Origin: Ancylostoma caninum
Lineage: Eukaryota; Nematoda; Chromadorea; Rhabditida; Ancylostomatidae
Reading direction: 5' to 3'
Length of the DNA: 64,000 nucleotides
NCBI GenBank assembly: GCA_037903475.1
Contig: JBAJFG010000368.1
Span: forward strand, 248,001-312,000
Shown: piece after piece, positions 1-13,303 of the stretch
Numbering within the stretch: position 1 is the stretch's first letter
How the letters are laid out: every line of letters starts with the position of its first letter
The notes under the pieces: model-generated
What the model was told of the DNA's origin: nothing
Seen by the model: the letters and a program-made list of their open reading frames with translations, nothing else
Database searches by the model: none
Made by a program: the position numbers and the translations under genes

Positions 1-376
1 AGAGGGTGAGACCATCTTAGCAAATTTGAAGTAACATGTTTCGTGAACGTAACTGACATTGAAAAATCTTAGGCGGGCATCCCTGTATGCGTAACATCCT
101 ACCATAACAGCGGTAAAACAGTAATGTTGCATATGTTCTCGTATACTATAGTACCATTTCTGCTCATCTGCAGTGTAAGGGCCATAAATCTCCAAAAATT
201 TTCATTGGTTCCTATCCCAGTCACAGAACCTCTCTCTTTCTTCTCTCTCTTTTTCTCTCCCTCTCTCTCTATGTCTTAGAATATTCTCATCTTCACATAT
301 TGTAGATATCTGCCATCTTCTCTCCTTCCTCCCTGTCATGTCTTCAGAAAGGTTAAATGAGCATTTGTTGTTACAG
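1..376. other. Upstream flank or intron of the SPD-2-like gene
   Basis: No exon can be supported here. There is a CT-rich tract around 230-270, and the stretch ends in a splice acceptor (TTACAG, 371-376) that opens the first visible exon of the downstream gene. The stretch is therefore most simply an intron of that gene, whose 5' part lies off the left edge. Confidence 0.5.
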
Positions 377-2666
377 CTGAGTAGTCGACCGCAATCAGTG
401 AGATCTTCTAGCTCGTTATCGACCGTGACCGGTGTTCGAAGTGCTTCACAGATGAGTTCAGATACTTCACAAAGGTATCTCTCCTTTTGTTTAGCTTTTT
501 TATGTGTGACATTCTCTCACATTTTCAGTTTGCTTTTAGGTCCGTCCTTTTTATACCTCAACACGAAGTGGCGTTCGGTTTCATTACTATTGGAGACACA
601 GCTGTATCAACCGTAGACGTTACAAACCGTACGGATCACCCACTTCGAATAAGAGCAAAGCTGAATAATCCTGGAAATGTGTTTACGGTTAGGACCTTAA
701 GATAATTAGCCTGTTAAGCCTGTTAAAGTTACCTTTTCTAGCAGTTGGGAAGTGAATTGTTTCAGTTGCTGGATAGTCAAATCATTCTGCTGGATGCGCA
801 CCGTTCCACCTCGCTTCGAATCGAATTCTGTGCCACGCAATGTGCCCGTTTTTGTACAAGTCTTTCCATTCACGCTAGTGGAGGTGGTGGTCCTGCTGTA
901 AAGTACAGAGTAAGCACTATTGAGTGATTTCCCCTTTTGAGACGTCGTGATTTTGCACGAAACCATCTTCACATAAGTATGTTACCATACTTACTTTTCC
1001 TAATTGTAGATGCCCGTTCGTGGTATGGGAGGTACAGCAGTTGTAACGGTAAAGGATAGAGAGGATTTACGAATTTCGCGTAATGGATCTTATGTGTTGC
1101 AATCCTCGTACGAATCCACATTCTCTTTCACATTGGTTAACTCTGGGAAGCGGTTTGTTCTGCTGCGTTATTGCACAGTAAAATTTCCCTCTAAATACTT
1201 TGTCTTCTGAATATTTCCTCAGGCATGCTTTCGCTCGCACAGTGGTGTTGTATTACGGGGAATCTGGCACATCGGAGCAAGTTCCCGTTGATGTACGTCC
1301 AGGAGCTGGAATAGTTATAGGGAGAAATGAATCCAAGGTGAGACTCAGTTGTAAGAATCTTTGTCTTTAAATGAATCTTCTGAAAATGAGACGATTTCAC
1401 GCCCATAGATGCGAGTAGTCAACTATCCTCAGATTTTAATTCTGTTTCAGCAAATATCCATACGTCTGCGTTCGTCGCTGCCATTTTCTGACTGGAGATC
1501 TTCGCAAAATTCTATTGCATCAAGTGCTTCAACAACTGTGAGTGCTATTCATTTATGAATTAAATTGTTTTTATCAAAACACTGATATAAGGGATCTTTT
1601 TTGCAAGAAGTTATTTATTTTATTCAGCAGCGCGCCGTGAGTCCACTACAAGTTGTAGTTTATTGGGGTGAAGAACGTACACGTCGACGACTTAGGTGGT
1701 AAGTGCAATGCTTCTTCCTTTCCTAGTCATTTTGAGTCTTTGATCTGGATTTACAGATCCTTCTCAATTTTCGTACTGCAATGTTTTTAGCTATGAAGAG
1801 AAAACGGGAGCTGTACATCATTGCGAAACACTACAATTTACTGACCATTATTTTGGCGAAGAACCAGAATTCGCACCACCTCAGGGCTATCCCGTCTCTA
1901 AGGAAGATGTTCGATTGTTTGATCAGACTTTGAGGATGTATATAATTTATGTAAGTTCTAAAATGTTGTAGCCAAAATTCCCATTTGCAAGTTTTAAGTT
2001 ATTTCTATTTTAGGTCTGTTCTCCACGCATTCGACCAAGGCAATCCTTAGCTTCTAACTCATCACTCGAAAGGAGTTTGCAGCCCGATGATACACTACGT
2101 GAAAGAACTGTTTACAATACTTTGGTAATTCCTGACCAGACAATACGTTAACATTGGATTATCGCATGCTATTTTGGTATCCCTTGTACGCCCACTCACT
2201 TTTAATCTTTGGATATTCCCTTACTCGGCATTGGAATTTCCACTTTGAGTCATGACAGCAGTTGAATAATTATCACACATCGTATTGTCACTATGCTAAC
2301 TTGTAGTCTAATCAACCATTACGGTTTGCGTGAAAAATTTTGTCCTATTTAACATATATGTGATAACACTGTAAATGAATACTTAATTATTTATGTCCTC
2401 ATCACCAGTCAAAGAGCGCTGCATATTTCGATATATATCCTTTCACTGGTTTTAAATACTCGCAGTTTGATTCTTTAGCACGTTCGCGACACACGCACTT
2501 TCGCATGCGTGGGACCCTTGCGCGACCGGTCGAGCACGTGGTCCCACGCGGTAGCGATTTTTCCTTTCCATATAAAAACGAAGATTCTTTCGTTAGAGTT
2601 ACTCTTCCTCTCGTAGTTCCCAAAGGTTCCTCCCATTTCTGTTGTCTACTGATTCGTCGTTGTTAG
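377..2666 (+). CDS. spd-2: SPD-2/CEP192-like centrosome protein, 3' part (10 exons)
   Basis: Exons 377-474, 540-687, 745-909, 1010-1152, 1223-1337, 1451-1537, 1628-1698, 1791-1950, 2014-2124 and 2409-2666 join in one frame with matching phases to about 451 codons ending in TAG. The product is rich in beta strands of the ASPM-SPD2-Hydin (ASH)/MSP type: a conserved VDVTNRTDHPLRIRA block, a second domain with SFTLVNSGKR followed by HAFARTVVLYYG, and a basic RTRRRLR segment. In the CEP192/SPD-2 family these C-terminal domains help recruit pericentriolar material and polo kinase to centrioles. Worms lack motile cilia, so SPD-2 is a better candidate than Hydin-like ASH proteins; this is inference. 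If exon nine is not spliced at 2124 it reads on to a stop at 2149-2151, giving a shorter tail. The N-terminal half is outside the window. Confidence 0.55.
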
Positions 2667-5600
2667 AATTTTCCTCGAAGTTTATTTTTCTTCTAGCTGT
2701 CCTAGTACGAATAATCTAATGAAAAGGTTTGAGAGAAGGTCTGCTTTGACCATTGCATGTGTGATACTCTAGTATCTCTGTTACTACGCTACTACAAAAG
2801 AACTAGCTAGCTGTGGACAGCTCACAAAGATCTGATACGAAATGGATAGTGCGCGACCGGTTGTGCACGTGGTTGCGAACGTGTTAAGCAGGTTGGCTTG
2901 GAAAGTTGATTACAGAACCTTACAATGTATCCAGTTGTGTCGTCGGGCACCTTTCCGTGGAGGCAATTTTCTTAGCCTACATATCATGATCGAACAGTAT
3001 CCTCAATCTCGATCATGTTGGTCGATGATCCAGCTCCCTAAGGATAGCGATATGGTGGGAGGATGAGAGTAATTTATACTAGATGCGCACGCTTAACGCC
3101 CATGCGTCTATACGATGAAGGATAGAGCGAGTTGCATCGCTGACGCAGCTCAGACGAAAACGTTTGCGGTCTCGCGGCGGCCGCACCTTCTTTTCATTAA
3201 GGATGCACATGCCGCGTTGACCGGTGTTCATCAAAAATCCTTCACAAATGAATGCATGAGTCTATCGCACGCACTCCCGTATAAATTGCCTTGTAGACCT
3301 TCCGGAAATCGACACGGATCATCCTGCAGAATTGTCACGTCTGATACGAGTAGGGATGGTAGGAATGGAAATTGGGTGGAATTATCTCAGTGAAGCAAAT
3401 AAAGGCGAAAGTGAGATGTGCGACCCCTTTCCTTTGTAATTCCGGCGACTCCTCCGATTTTCTGAAACTGTAGGTGATATGCTTTTTCGACGAAATCAGT
3501 CTTGAAGGCTTGTGATGACGCGAAAATCGAACTTTTTAGGAGCTTTCCGTAACACTTGTCTTATTTTGATTCATATAAATCCAAAAGGAACAGTGTTACT
3601 ACATCGAAGTGAACCGAAGCGGTGTCTTATGATGTACTTCACCAAGGAACATAGTTGTGAAGATACTGCAGAATGACAGAACGCGAGAAGTAGTGCCGTA
3701 TTTGGAGAGACAGATGAGAAGTGGTGATCACAGGCCGAAATACGTAGTAGAAATACAGACTGCGGCTTATTCTCCCAGAAACGAGATGTTAATCTGACAT
3801 CGTCGAGTAATGCTAGGCTCATGGTTCGTCGCTCCCTAACCTCCAAAGTTTAGTTCACGAGCCACCGGAACCGGTAACAGTAAGTCACAGGTTCGACAAA
3901 TTGATACTTTCGCGGAATTTCTACAATTATAGTGTGTGACGTCAAATTTCCGCGTAAATTTGGAAAACCGTGCAGGCTCTTGGATAGTTGTAGATCGGAC
4001 TCTCCAGCTAAGAAATCGGGTAAAGACGTACACCCACTGTTTGGAGTAGTATCCATGACGGCAAAGATGAGAGAAGTTCACATATAGGTGAGAAGTATCC
4101 CAGCCGTCGGTGATTTTAGTTGACATCTCACTGACGATGATATCATTGACTCGTATAAGTTGGATCTTGTTTAGTGCTAAGTCGAATTATCGGAAAACAA
4201 CTAAACTGACCGAGTGGCGGTCATGAAGAACGATGGTCGTGACGTTGTGCCCATGCTAGCATACCCTGTTCGAAGATCGAAGACGTCATTCGCTTTAAGA
4301 ATGCTGAATTTGAATCTACCTGCAGTGTTCATGGTCAAGTTTCAATGAAAACTGAGCTTCAACGTTTTCTTCCTATTGATTCTTACCTAATCATGTCATC
4401 ATCGAACAAGAGGTAGTCCACTCACAATTTCACTGACGCGGCCGGAAACGAACTTCAGAGCGAGATCATTTACAATTCGGGCCGGTAGCGCCTATCTTCA
4501 CATCGCAAAAAAACTTTTCCTGCACTCTCACAATGAGGCAGTTCAAACGCCGTGAGAGGAGCATTTTGTTGAAGTAAGAAGTTTCTTATTCTGAGACGGG
4601 CTTTGGAGAGAATGATTCCATTTGCTAAGGATTTTGTTGCTGTTCTCATCACTTCGCTGTTTCTTTACTGTTCTGTTTTTTTTTAATTTAGGCATAGTGG
4701 TGTTTTGTAACATTTGCCTTCACCAAGCGTAATAAACTTATACTTATACTTACATACCACTATTTTACTAAGTGAAAAATGCTTAACATCTGAAACTCCA
4801 GCACCTGCAAATCTGCGTTATCTAGGTAGGGGCGGAGCAACAACTTACCCAGTTACACAGGTCTGAAGACTGGAATGAGGTCAGCCTTAGTCATAGTGGA
4901 ATAGACAAGATTCAAAAGAATACAATATAGAACTTCTGGGATCTGAAACGGTATCAACTTGGATCATGACGAAGCAAAAAAAGAGTAAGAAAAAGGTGCA
5001 TTTTTGTGATTGGGGGCTTCGGAGGATGGGCCAATTACAGAAACGTAGCCCAACTCGACTCTTTCTCCTTATCACGACCTATGTACACCCCAAACATCAG
5101 TGTTCCACAATCCATTCGCCCCACACACTTTCAGTTCCAACGCTCTACTTCTGCGTCGCTAAGACTGGAATTTCTTTGCACGCCTGAATCACATCTTGCA
5201 GGTCTGAGCATGGCTTGGGTAATTTATGCAGATGTTTATTTTGTGCATTCACATGAAGTTTTCCCATATGAAATTAGATAGGTTTCGAATAACCTGTTTG
5301 CTATGGAAAGTACAACTTCTGACTTTCGCACATGCACTCACTGCGAGCAGTGCCATACTAGCATAAGCTTTGAACCTCTCTCAAATGTTGCCTGAAAATG
5401 TTGTCAAAACGGTGCCTTTCTTATTCATTGTTTTTTTTCGAGTCTCCGGAAAACATCCAAGATTTATTGCTAAGGTATGTACAGTAGTTCTTTACTCCTC
5501 CTGCTCTCTGCTTTACATAGGCACAGCTGTAAAATCTGAAAAATTTCGCAGGATTGCAAAACGAAGTGTTTCCTCCCTTAAAGGTTGTGTTTCCTCATGA

Positions 5601-6124
5601 ACAAATTTTATTTGTTTATTATATTTGTACTTGGGATTTTCTCATAGATCACAAATCCAAACAAGGGAGGAGAACATGAACACAACGCAATGAAAACTAT
5701 TGAAAGCCGTGATAAGCAACCATTTGTGGAAAAAGTGCAGCAATTCATGAAAACTGGGTACCTGCTTCTTCTAGAAACTTGTCCACAATTTTTTTCTACC
5801 TGCTGGTCCACGGAACATGGTAGGATACATTACCCAGAAAGATGCAGAAAAATAGATGCGGCTCTTTGAGAAGAACGGCAACAAGGGACTCCTTGCTGCA
5901 GAAGATGGAAACTTGGCTGGACTAGCTCTAGGGCAAGAAAAGCATACTGCGTAGTAATTACAGTGAGCGTCGATGGGTGTTCGTTTTTCGCGAACCCGGT
6001 AAACACGCAGCGCGACGGTGCCGCTTGGAATCGTCACCGTATAGCAAGCCATATGGTCTTGTTCGAATTCGAATAGTTTCTTGACAGCTGACATCAGATA
6101 GGACGAAAAGAACTAAATGCAGAG
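2667..6124. other. Gene-poor interval, no gene recognised
   Basis: No exon series or family motif was found on either strand. The region around 2830-3400 is relatively GC-rich and has short open frames without recognisable motifs. Minus-strand open frames at 3571-4126 and 4470-4652 also match nothing I know and contain no clean splice pattern; they look like decayed repeat sequence. Confidence 0.4.
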
Positions 6125-6544
6125 CTACCAGGAAAACAATGATTTGAGATCACTATGTCGCACGTGCGGCGCAGTTGTGCCGCGTGGATATCGAGTCCGC
6201 AGAAATGCCATCCCATCGAGGCTCACTGTACCTGTAGGAGTACCTGAGGAGGATGAACCTTCCCATAAATAATTCTGCAGGCCATAACAAGGACCCGTTC
6301 TTTTCCCGAGTAGTGAGGGAAGGGATATTAAACATGTTGTTACAAGCTGAAGGTGGAGGATGGTTGCTGTAGTCATACTTATGCAGCCTAATCCACAGTT
6401 TTCCAGTAAATCTGTTTTGAGCAGCTTCAATTCTCGACGTATTGCGTCTTGATTTTGGACCAAAACTATAGCGCCATACTGAAGAATTTGTCGCACCCAG
6501 GGTTTGTAGGCTAACAAAACATGAACAGATGACTTCATTAACAA
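6125..6544 (-). pseudogene. Decayed non-LTR (LINE) reverse transcriptase fragment
   Basis: The minus-strand frame contains LLAYKPWVRQILQYGAIV, which resembles the conserved block (AYK.YVRPILEYG..VW) that follows the catalytic core in CR1/RTE-type LINE reverse transcriptases. Downstream, the homologous reading seems to change frame (MFNIPSLTTREKNGSLLWPA lies in another frame), so this is a broken copy. No endonuclease, 5' region or poly-A tail could be defined. The family assignment rests on this one motif and is tentative. Confidence 0.4.
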
Positions 6545-7652
6545 GGATTCGAGAATATTATGTATGTACAGCTTTATCCATCCATTTCATTTTATTTTCG
6601 ATTTTAGACCCATTGACTGATTATTTTGTTGCCCTTCTGAACCGAGCGATCCCCTCTCTTTCCCTCAGTCCCTGAATGCAGTGCTTTGTAGCTTTGTCTC
6701 ATTCCTATCTATGAAATGAATTCCGACAAACAAATGAATAAATTACTATAATTAAGCTGAGTGATTTTATTAGGCAAGGACGCAAGCTTTCCTTACACAA
6801 ATGGTCCCCAACGTCGTATCGGAAATCGCTTCCTTTTCACCTGCATATTTTTTATTTGCATCCCCATTAATTGAATTACGAACAGCGAAGCCCTTATGTA
6901 TATTGAATTGGATGTGTTCAGGGAAATAACTCCTGCGCTGCCCTCGGGCAATTGGCGCGTCTAGTCGCAACGGCTGCGCTTGTAATAGGCTTTTTCCGCG
7001 ACTTTTTGTAACTTAATATGCGTCGAATGCTGCTATTGTGGTTTTTCCGTGCGCTCCGTCTGTCAAAGGGCAGCTGTTGAAAATTGTGTTCCTTGCGAAG
7101 AAAAAAGCGCGAGACATGTCTGGATATGGAAAGTTTTCGAGTTCATTGTTGTGCGTGTGAATGATTGATCTTCGAAATTTCTGGATTTTGAGGTGGAGTC
7201 CTTTTGTTGTATATAGTGCTGTGTCTGAATACTGAATATTGAGCCAATATTTGTGACATCACGTGATGTCAACAGAATTGCACTGAGAGAAAATCCCAGG
7301 CAGAATTCATAATGAGGGCGCAGACCTTCGTTTCTCCCTTTGCACATCAGCTAGTCTGCATGTCTACAAGTGCCAGTTTTTGGGCTAATCGCCCAGTGTT
7401 TTGTTTCAGTTTGTGTCAGTTATTCCTCAAAATTGCCCTTCAAATAAATTGTTATTATAACGCTGTCGCGCTTGTATTGCTACCAGCTGTGTTTGCGTCA
7501 CATTTTCAAGAAATTCTTGTTGTCCATGGATGTCTCTATGGTTACGCACTTTTAAAAAACCATATGTCGTTTTCATTGGAATAGTTGGATAGGAGAACAA
7601 GCAGCCGACTTCCCAGAATAATTCTACTCTTATTCTATTCTTTTCCTCTTCC

Positions 7653-8078
7653 TTAAAGGCAGCACTCACGGAAATTTCGACCTCTGAAACGAGTCGCTTA
7701 CCAGGTAGCCGGCAGCTCTACAATCGCAAAAGTAAGTTGAACACCTTGAATGGCCGCCTACCTGCGAAAATACTGCCGTGGACACATCTGTCGCTCTGGA
7801 CATTAGGGTTCCTTCGCGACAACTAACGCCATTGACAGGGTGTGCGCACGTGGTTCAGCGGGTGCTTCTTTATAAAACTCGTACCATTTGCAAGGTCCCG
7901 TGGCGGGACCCATCACGGAAAACTCGTCCGCGCTGTGGACACACATGAAATACCGCCATCATTTTCTGTGTTTTCCGCATGTTTCACGCTACTTCATCGT
8001 TGTCAATGAGTTCATCGTCCCTAAAAACCCCGATATACCGCTCTTCAACCCCAAAATTTCCGTGAGTGCTGCCTTTAA
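7653..8078. mobile_element. MITE with TTAA target duplication, AGGCAGCACTCAC termini
   Basis: Near-perfect terminal inverted repeats of about 22 bp (AGGCAGCACTCACGGAAATTT at 7657 and its complement ending at 8074) are flanked by TTAA at 7653-7656 and 8075-8078. The roughly 418 bp interior has no transposase. TTAA duplications are typical of piggyBac-like elements, so a non-autonomous relative is inferred. A diverged sister copy lies at 9170-9506. Confidence 0.8.
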
Positions 8079-9169
8079 AATCTCAATGGAGGGAATACTC
8101 TTGAAGCAATTGGAGAATCTCTATAATCCAGAAGAATGCAGATCATTCTGAAAATGTCAACGACCAAGAGTTGGGATCACTCATTTTCATATGTAGTTAA
8201 TCTTCTAGTTTTTAATACATAGCTATGTATCTGCAAAGCATCTTCTGAGAAGAAACAGAGTACGTATGTACGTATTTGAACCATGAAAATTTCTGAAGTA
8301 CTATTTTTTTTGAATACTGCTCATTCCATATTTAGATATTTCAACCGAAATTGGTTGCTACATGAATGTACAATGCTTCACACTTTTGTAGCTCAGCGTT
8401 CTGTGACTATAATCTCGTCTGTGAACTGGAAACTGCCGATCGACACTACTCCATACAAAACATGTTTCGCTCTGCGATGTTGAGAAACGATTTCTTAACC
8501 ATTACATCTTTCAAATTCACAGGGTTTATGTATATTCTGTAGTTGTTGAACAATTTCTAGTCCATCGGCGGTATATATTTCAAGGAACACTAACAACCGG
8601 TTATTTTTAGGGGTTTTTAGTGGCTTCGGAGACCACGAGAAACTTTGATTCATCACCAACGTAGTGATTTGAAAGCAAGATGTACTATATATAGGTACTG
8701 TGCCTCCCCGTTTGGTTTCGACTGGGTGCAGAAGCATTTCAAAAATTAGATGGTATTACAAATGCGAAAGAGTTTTCGATTGATTACATTGCTTGTTTCC
8801 GGGTCTCCAGTAACATCTCGCTTCTGAATTTTTGATAAATTATTAATTGCTATTTATCCCATTTATTGCTTCATTTTCATTCCAGCAAATATGCTGTCGT
8901 GAAAGTGAGAAATCTTTAGGAACTATTTCACTCATTTATTTGGTTTACATTGTTCTGTTTACGTGCCCATCCATCCTGACATTTCTGAGTGCCCAAAGTC
9001 TAAAAAAAAAACAAAAACAAATTACAAGCTTTTGTTCTCAGTTCATATGATGTGCACAGCTGCACGTTTTTCCGTCAGCTTCATTCTTTTCCTATGATGT
9101 TCGATCATTTATGCATCATTATGGATTAAGAATGGTGCGAAGAACGACTGAGAGTTGCACATTATTTGA

Positions 9170-9506
9170 AGGCAACACTCACGCTGGAAAATTTCTTTTA
9201 CAGTTAAGCTTATTTTAAAGAGGTCATCAATTGGAGTGTTACTGCAAAAGCAATCACTATGAATCCTACAGTTACTCGAGTAATAAAACACGTACATACG
9301 CATGTACAAATGCGCCCACCACGCTCAACCCCGCCCCATTCTCTCTGATCGTGTATGTACGGCTGTGTTTCTCAGCTGATACAGGATCGATCAGTATTTT
9401 CGGATAGCGGTGATCTTGATCTTTCCTTCACTATTGGCACTAGCGTAGCCTCCAGAGTAGAATTTCATGAAAAAATCGATAACGTTTTTAATCGTGAGTG
9501 CTGTCT
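9170..9506. mobile_element. Diverged sister of the AGGCAGCACTCAC MITE
   Basis: The left end reads AGGCAACACTCACG and the right end is CGTGAGTGCTGTCT, the same termini as the element at 7653-8078 with a few substitutions. It is flanked by TTGA on both sides (9166-9169 and 9507-9510), a one-base variant of TTAA. The interior is about 337 bp and non-coding. Confidence 0.65.
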
Positions 9507-9510
9507 TTGA

Positions 9511-11230
9511 ATGATGTATAAATGACCGGACATTACCTAAAAGTGGGCCTTGAAGACTATTTAGGAAAGTTGCTTAGCTGGAGAATTGTCTGGAGTTGCC
9601 TATAGTATGGCTAATCTGAGCCAGGATTATATTTCTTGTCATTTGTTTAAGTAGTCATCTATTAAGTTTACAAGTATGCACAATTTAAAGTATATTATAA
9701 TTATTACAATTCAAACAACTAAATTAACGAATAAATTTGTATGTTTACTCTACGTGTAGTAACAAAAGACAGAGCAAGGAAGAGAAAAAACCTTGATTTC
9801 GAAACACTGAATGGATCGATCTTGATTCTCCAAACATGTAAGCTTGTTTGTGGATGGTTCATGATTTATGCACTTCATTCTCTTCAGTGGATGATTCACT
9901 TCATACACCACATATGATAACAACGTATAGAGCATTCTAGTACATGTATTCCACTTCTTTTTTCTTATCATTCCAGCGCCCCCAGTGGACGAGTGGGGCA
10001 TGGTGGGGAATAATCGTTGCCTTTCACCACGACACGCGATATTCATGATATGCCATCATTCATTTTGGCATCCTCGTCTGCGACCAACAAAAACGAGATT
10101 CCCTCTACGATGGGACTGGTACGGGGAAGAATAATGAGGGGCAGAGGCGAAGAAAACAATTTGCAGGTTTCCGACGGCCACTGTGATGGAATTCCTGCCA
10201 AGGTACAATGGAAGGTCTAGTGCCATTCACCTCGCCTGCATCTGATCTTCGTTGAATAATGATGGTGTGGTGAAAACAGCGCGGTTTGTTTGGAAACAGC
10301 ATCGCGCACGGGGCCTCGCCTTCCGAATGCATGACCAGACGAGGAGAGTCGTGCAAACTCTGGAGCCCTATGCTGTGACGAGGACTTAGAAGCTTCTTAG
10401 TGCATCTCCCTCTGTGCTGTACTTGAGGAGTAGCAAGAAACCAAGCAAAACTCAAACGTGCCGTCGTCAACTTGACATCACTCTAGAGGATTACAGGATT
10501 ATCTGAATGTGAGTGGGTGTTCTCGATATCAATGCTTGGTGAGGTTTCCGGGAGAAATCATTCGTGTGAAAACATTTCGCTCCCGAAGAATCCCCAGAAA
10601 ATCCTGTAGTCCTGAGAATTCTAAGAAGTTCTAAAGACTTTAATCCTGATATTCTTGAATATGTGGGGATTCTTATTATTAATAGAGCTTTCAAGACTCT
10701 TGGAATCACAGTTCCAATTATTTCAAACCTTGCTATGCTGAGGACTTCCTATCTTGATGTGATAAGAAATCAATTTAATAAACCAGAACTTCCGTCTACC
10801 ACCTTTGTCACGGAAGAAGAAGGAACAGAAACATAAATGTGTGGTCATGTACGTCCTGCCTTTCAAGAAGGGCACTTCTCGTCACAAGAACTCGTCATCT
10901 GTTAGGCTTAGGTACATAGTTGTGTGTATGCAGTGTGCACAAATCCGGTTGCTGGGATGCTCCTTCAGGGGCAGCCATATACGTAATTCTTGGGAGCGGT
11001 TCTATTACCATTGCTTATTCCTGTGACGATGAGTCACGATAAGGGAGAAAGGGGGGGGGGGGTGTTTTCCTCGTTCGGAGTCTTGAGACAGAATAGAGAC
11101 GAGCCAGTTTGCTTCTTCACTATGGCGTGTTATTCGATTCCATCATCCCTCTATTCCATCAATATATCTGTGTATTGATCGAGAAAAAAAACCACCCCAT
11201 AAAAAGACAACTACGTCGACGTCACAATTA
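9511..11230. other. No gene recognised
   Basis: Contains overlapping open frames around 10017-10470 on both strands with no recognisable motif or splice structure. A 12-base G run lies at 11051-11062. I see no supported feature otherwise. Confidence 0.4.
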
Positions 11231-11387
11231 CTCAGACACTTTCACTGGGCAAGCCCACATTTTGGAATGAAAAATTTTGAGAATACCGGGTAGGCTGGAA
11301 CACAAAGGGGATGACGGCTGCTCTACCAGGTAGGCCGCGGGTAAGGCCCCGTAAGGAGAGTCGCTCTGCTCGGTGAAAGTGTCTGGG
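11231..11387. mobile_element. 157-bp MITE with TA duplication, CTCAGACACTTTCA termini
   Basis: Inverted termini CTCAGACACTTTCACTG (11231) and its imperfect complement CGGTGAAAGTGTCTGGG ending at 11387 are bounded by TA on both sides (11229-11230, 11388-11389). TA duplication suggests a Tc1/mariner-type or similar transposase in trans. The termini are almost the same as those of the 1.27-kb element at 57850-59117. Confidence 0.75.
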
Positions 11388-13282
11388 TAATATTGAAATC
11401 AATCGAAATCATTCATGTTGCCGCAGAGACTGCTATCACGCGGAAGTTGGAAGTGGAAGTTTGTTGGAAGTTCTCCATCATATACGAGCTTCCAATTTCT
11501 CGGACCCGGTCGCGCTCGCCGCACCATCTGCGTTGGTACTCTGATTGTCTGCGCATACACATATTCCACCAACGTCACTCGCTCTCAATCTGTCAATTTA
11601 GTGGTATGGAGTGTGCGAGCGGGTCTAGAGCATTGGAGGCTCCTATTTATAGCAATCGCAGAGTTATTAGCGGAGAGTTCACGAGGAAGACCGGGCTTAA
11701 CCGGTAATTAATATTTAAAAATCCTTTGGGTTTACTAGGAATGCATATGAGCTGGTTTGGAAATATATATGAAAAGTAAGACGTGGTAATAAAATAATGG
11801 AAGCATCACTACTCTCCGTTTTTCTTTTCTTCGGGGGGGGGGGGGGGGGTTCTTCAAAACCATCACTGTTTGAGCTTTTTAACTAAATTCAAATGCTGAC
11901 AATGGTTTTATTTTTTTTTTGTTTAGGTCAGCGATTTAGATTGCACTAGAAGCTCAATCCCCTCAGTTTGTTCGCTCTCAGTCACCCCACCTAACCTGAA
12001 AAGATTAATACAACTACATTACTACTTACATCATAACCTAGTTTTTCTATCGGTCAGTCGTTCTTAGCTTTCTCTTTCGAATATGTGCCCCTTGTTGAAC
12101 ATTTATCTGTCCCTTAAATGGATCTGTGTATCTATTCCTGTGTTTTACCTGGCTTTTCACTCCGTGGTTTATACCTTGCCTATTCTTCCAAAATTTTTAA
12201 ATAAGTAAATAAATGAATAATCTAAAACATGCTGAGGCAAATTCTGTCTGTTTTATGGAACATTTTCGTGGGAACTCACCCTCTGGGAACTAGTTGGTCA
12301 TAGAAGCTGGTGCAGCTATGTTGGCCCACGTTCAGTGAAGGATGTTGCTGCTTGCACGTGCACACGTCGCCCGTTCAATGCGTTCACCACTTTGGACATC
12401 GTCACAATTTAGTTTTTTGCCTTCCGCAAACATTGCAGAGACCTTAGGCCAGATTTCAGGTTGTCCAGCACGACCAAATTCAGCTTTCAATGGTTTTCCT
12501 GCTGAAAGTCTCCGTGCAAGACAATTCTACGTTTATGTGAGTCGAAATATGTAAATGTTAACGTTTTTGATTGGCTTCACATTAATTGTCGGTTCAAACT
12601 TGTTCCACTGAATTTTTCAAAAACAAAATTTCCTAGCCATATAGGTTCGCGTTGTTATCGAAAATTATACTATACCTTATACTTTATCGAAATTGCCTTA
12701 TATTATGTGCTACCCTGACTCCTTAAGACTTACTTTTTATGTGGCAAACAGAGCTATGCGTGAATGCTTTGCGTGTGAATCCTGACAAGAAATTGCCATT
12801 TGTCCGTCATCCAGACACACGTATTACAGTAGCTATCCCAATTCCTAACCTAGAATTTTGCGGCAAGGAATATTATCCTAAGATGGATTGTCACGACTGG
12901 GCGTGGACAAGCATTTGGGGAAACACGCAACGCTCATAGCAATCAATGGATTTTCTCCCGTTCGACGTCACTCGTGTTGATGCTAATCGCTTATGACCAG
13001 GCCACCAAAAAGCGCGGAGACCAATCTGGCACAAGAACAAGGATTAGCTGAGCAAGGACCACTTTTTCTCAAGATTCAGAATAGCGCAATTTAGAGCTGT
13101 GAGCAAAGAAAATTTCAGGCATTCCTCCAACTCCTATAACACCCCAACCGTCAGTTTTAGAGGATAACTAATCGTAACGATTTTATGGATGCTGCCACAC
13201 CATTTCCGGGATTTTTCGCTTTTATGGCTATCATAATGCTTTGGGAAGGCAAATATTTGTGAAAGTTCTCAAATGATGAGAG
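11388..13282. other. No supported gene; includes a 17-base G tract
   Basis: Two overlapping plus-strand open frames at 11393-11711 and one at 12739-12939 have no recognisable motif. A run of 17 G lies at 11833-11849. An A/T-rich tail with AAAT-like repeats near 12198-12225 resembles the end of a decayed LINE or SINE, but no coding part is visible. Confidence 0.35.
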
Positions 13283-13303
13283 CTATAAGCCGGTACTTTT
13301 CAC

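Noticed and set aside
49..336. Possible upstream exon of the SPD-2-like gene
   Set aside because: Short open stretches exist, but no donor-acceptor pair gives a phase-matched exon joining 377.
10017..10470. Overlapping open frames on both strands around 10.1-10.5 kb
   Set aside because: No motif, no splice pattern, and both strands are open at once; composition effect or old repeat.
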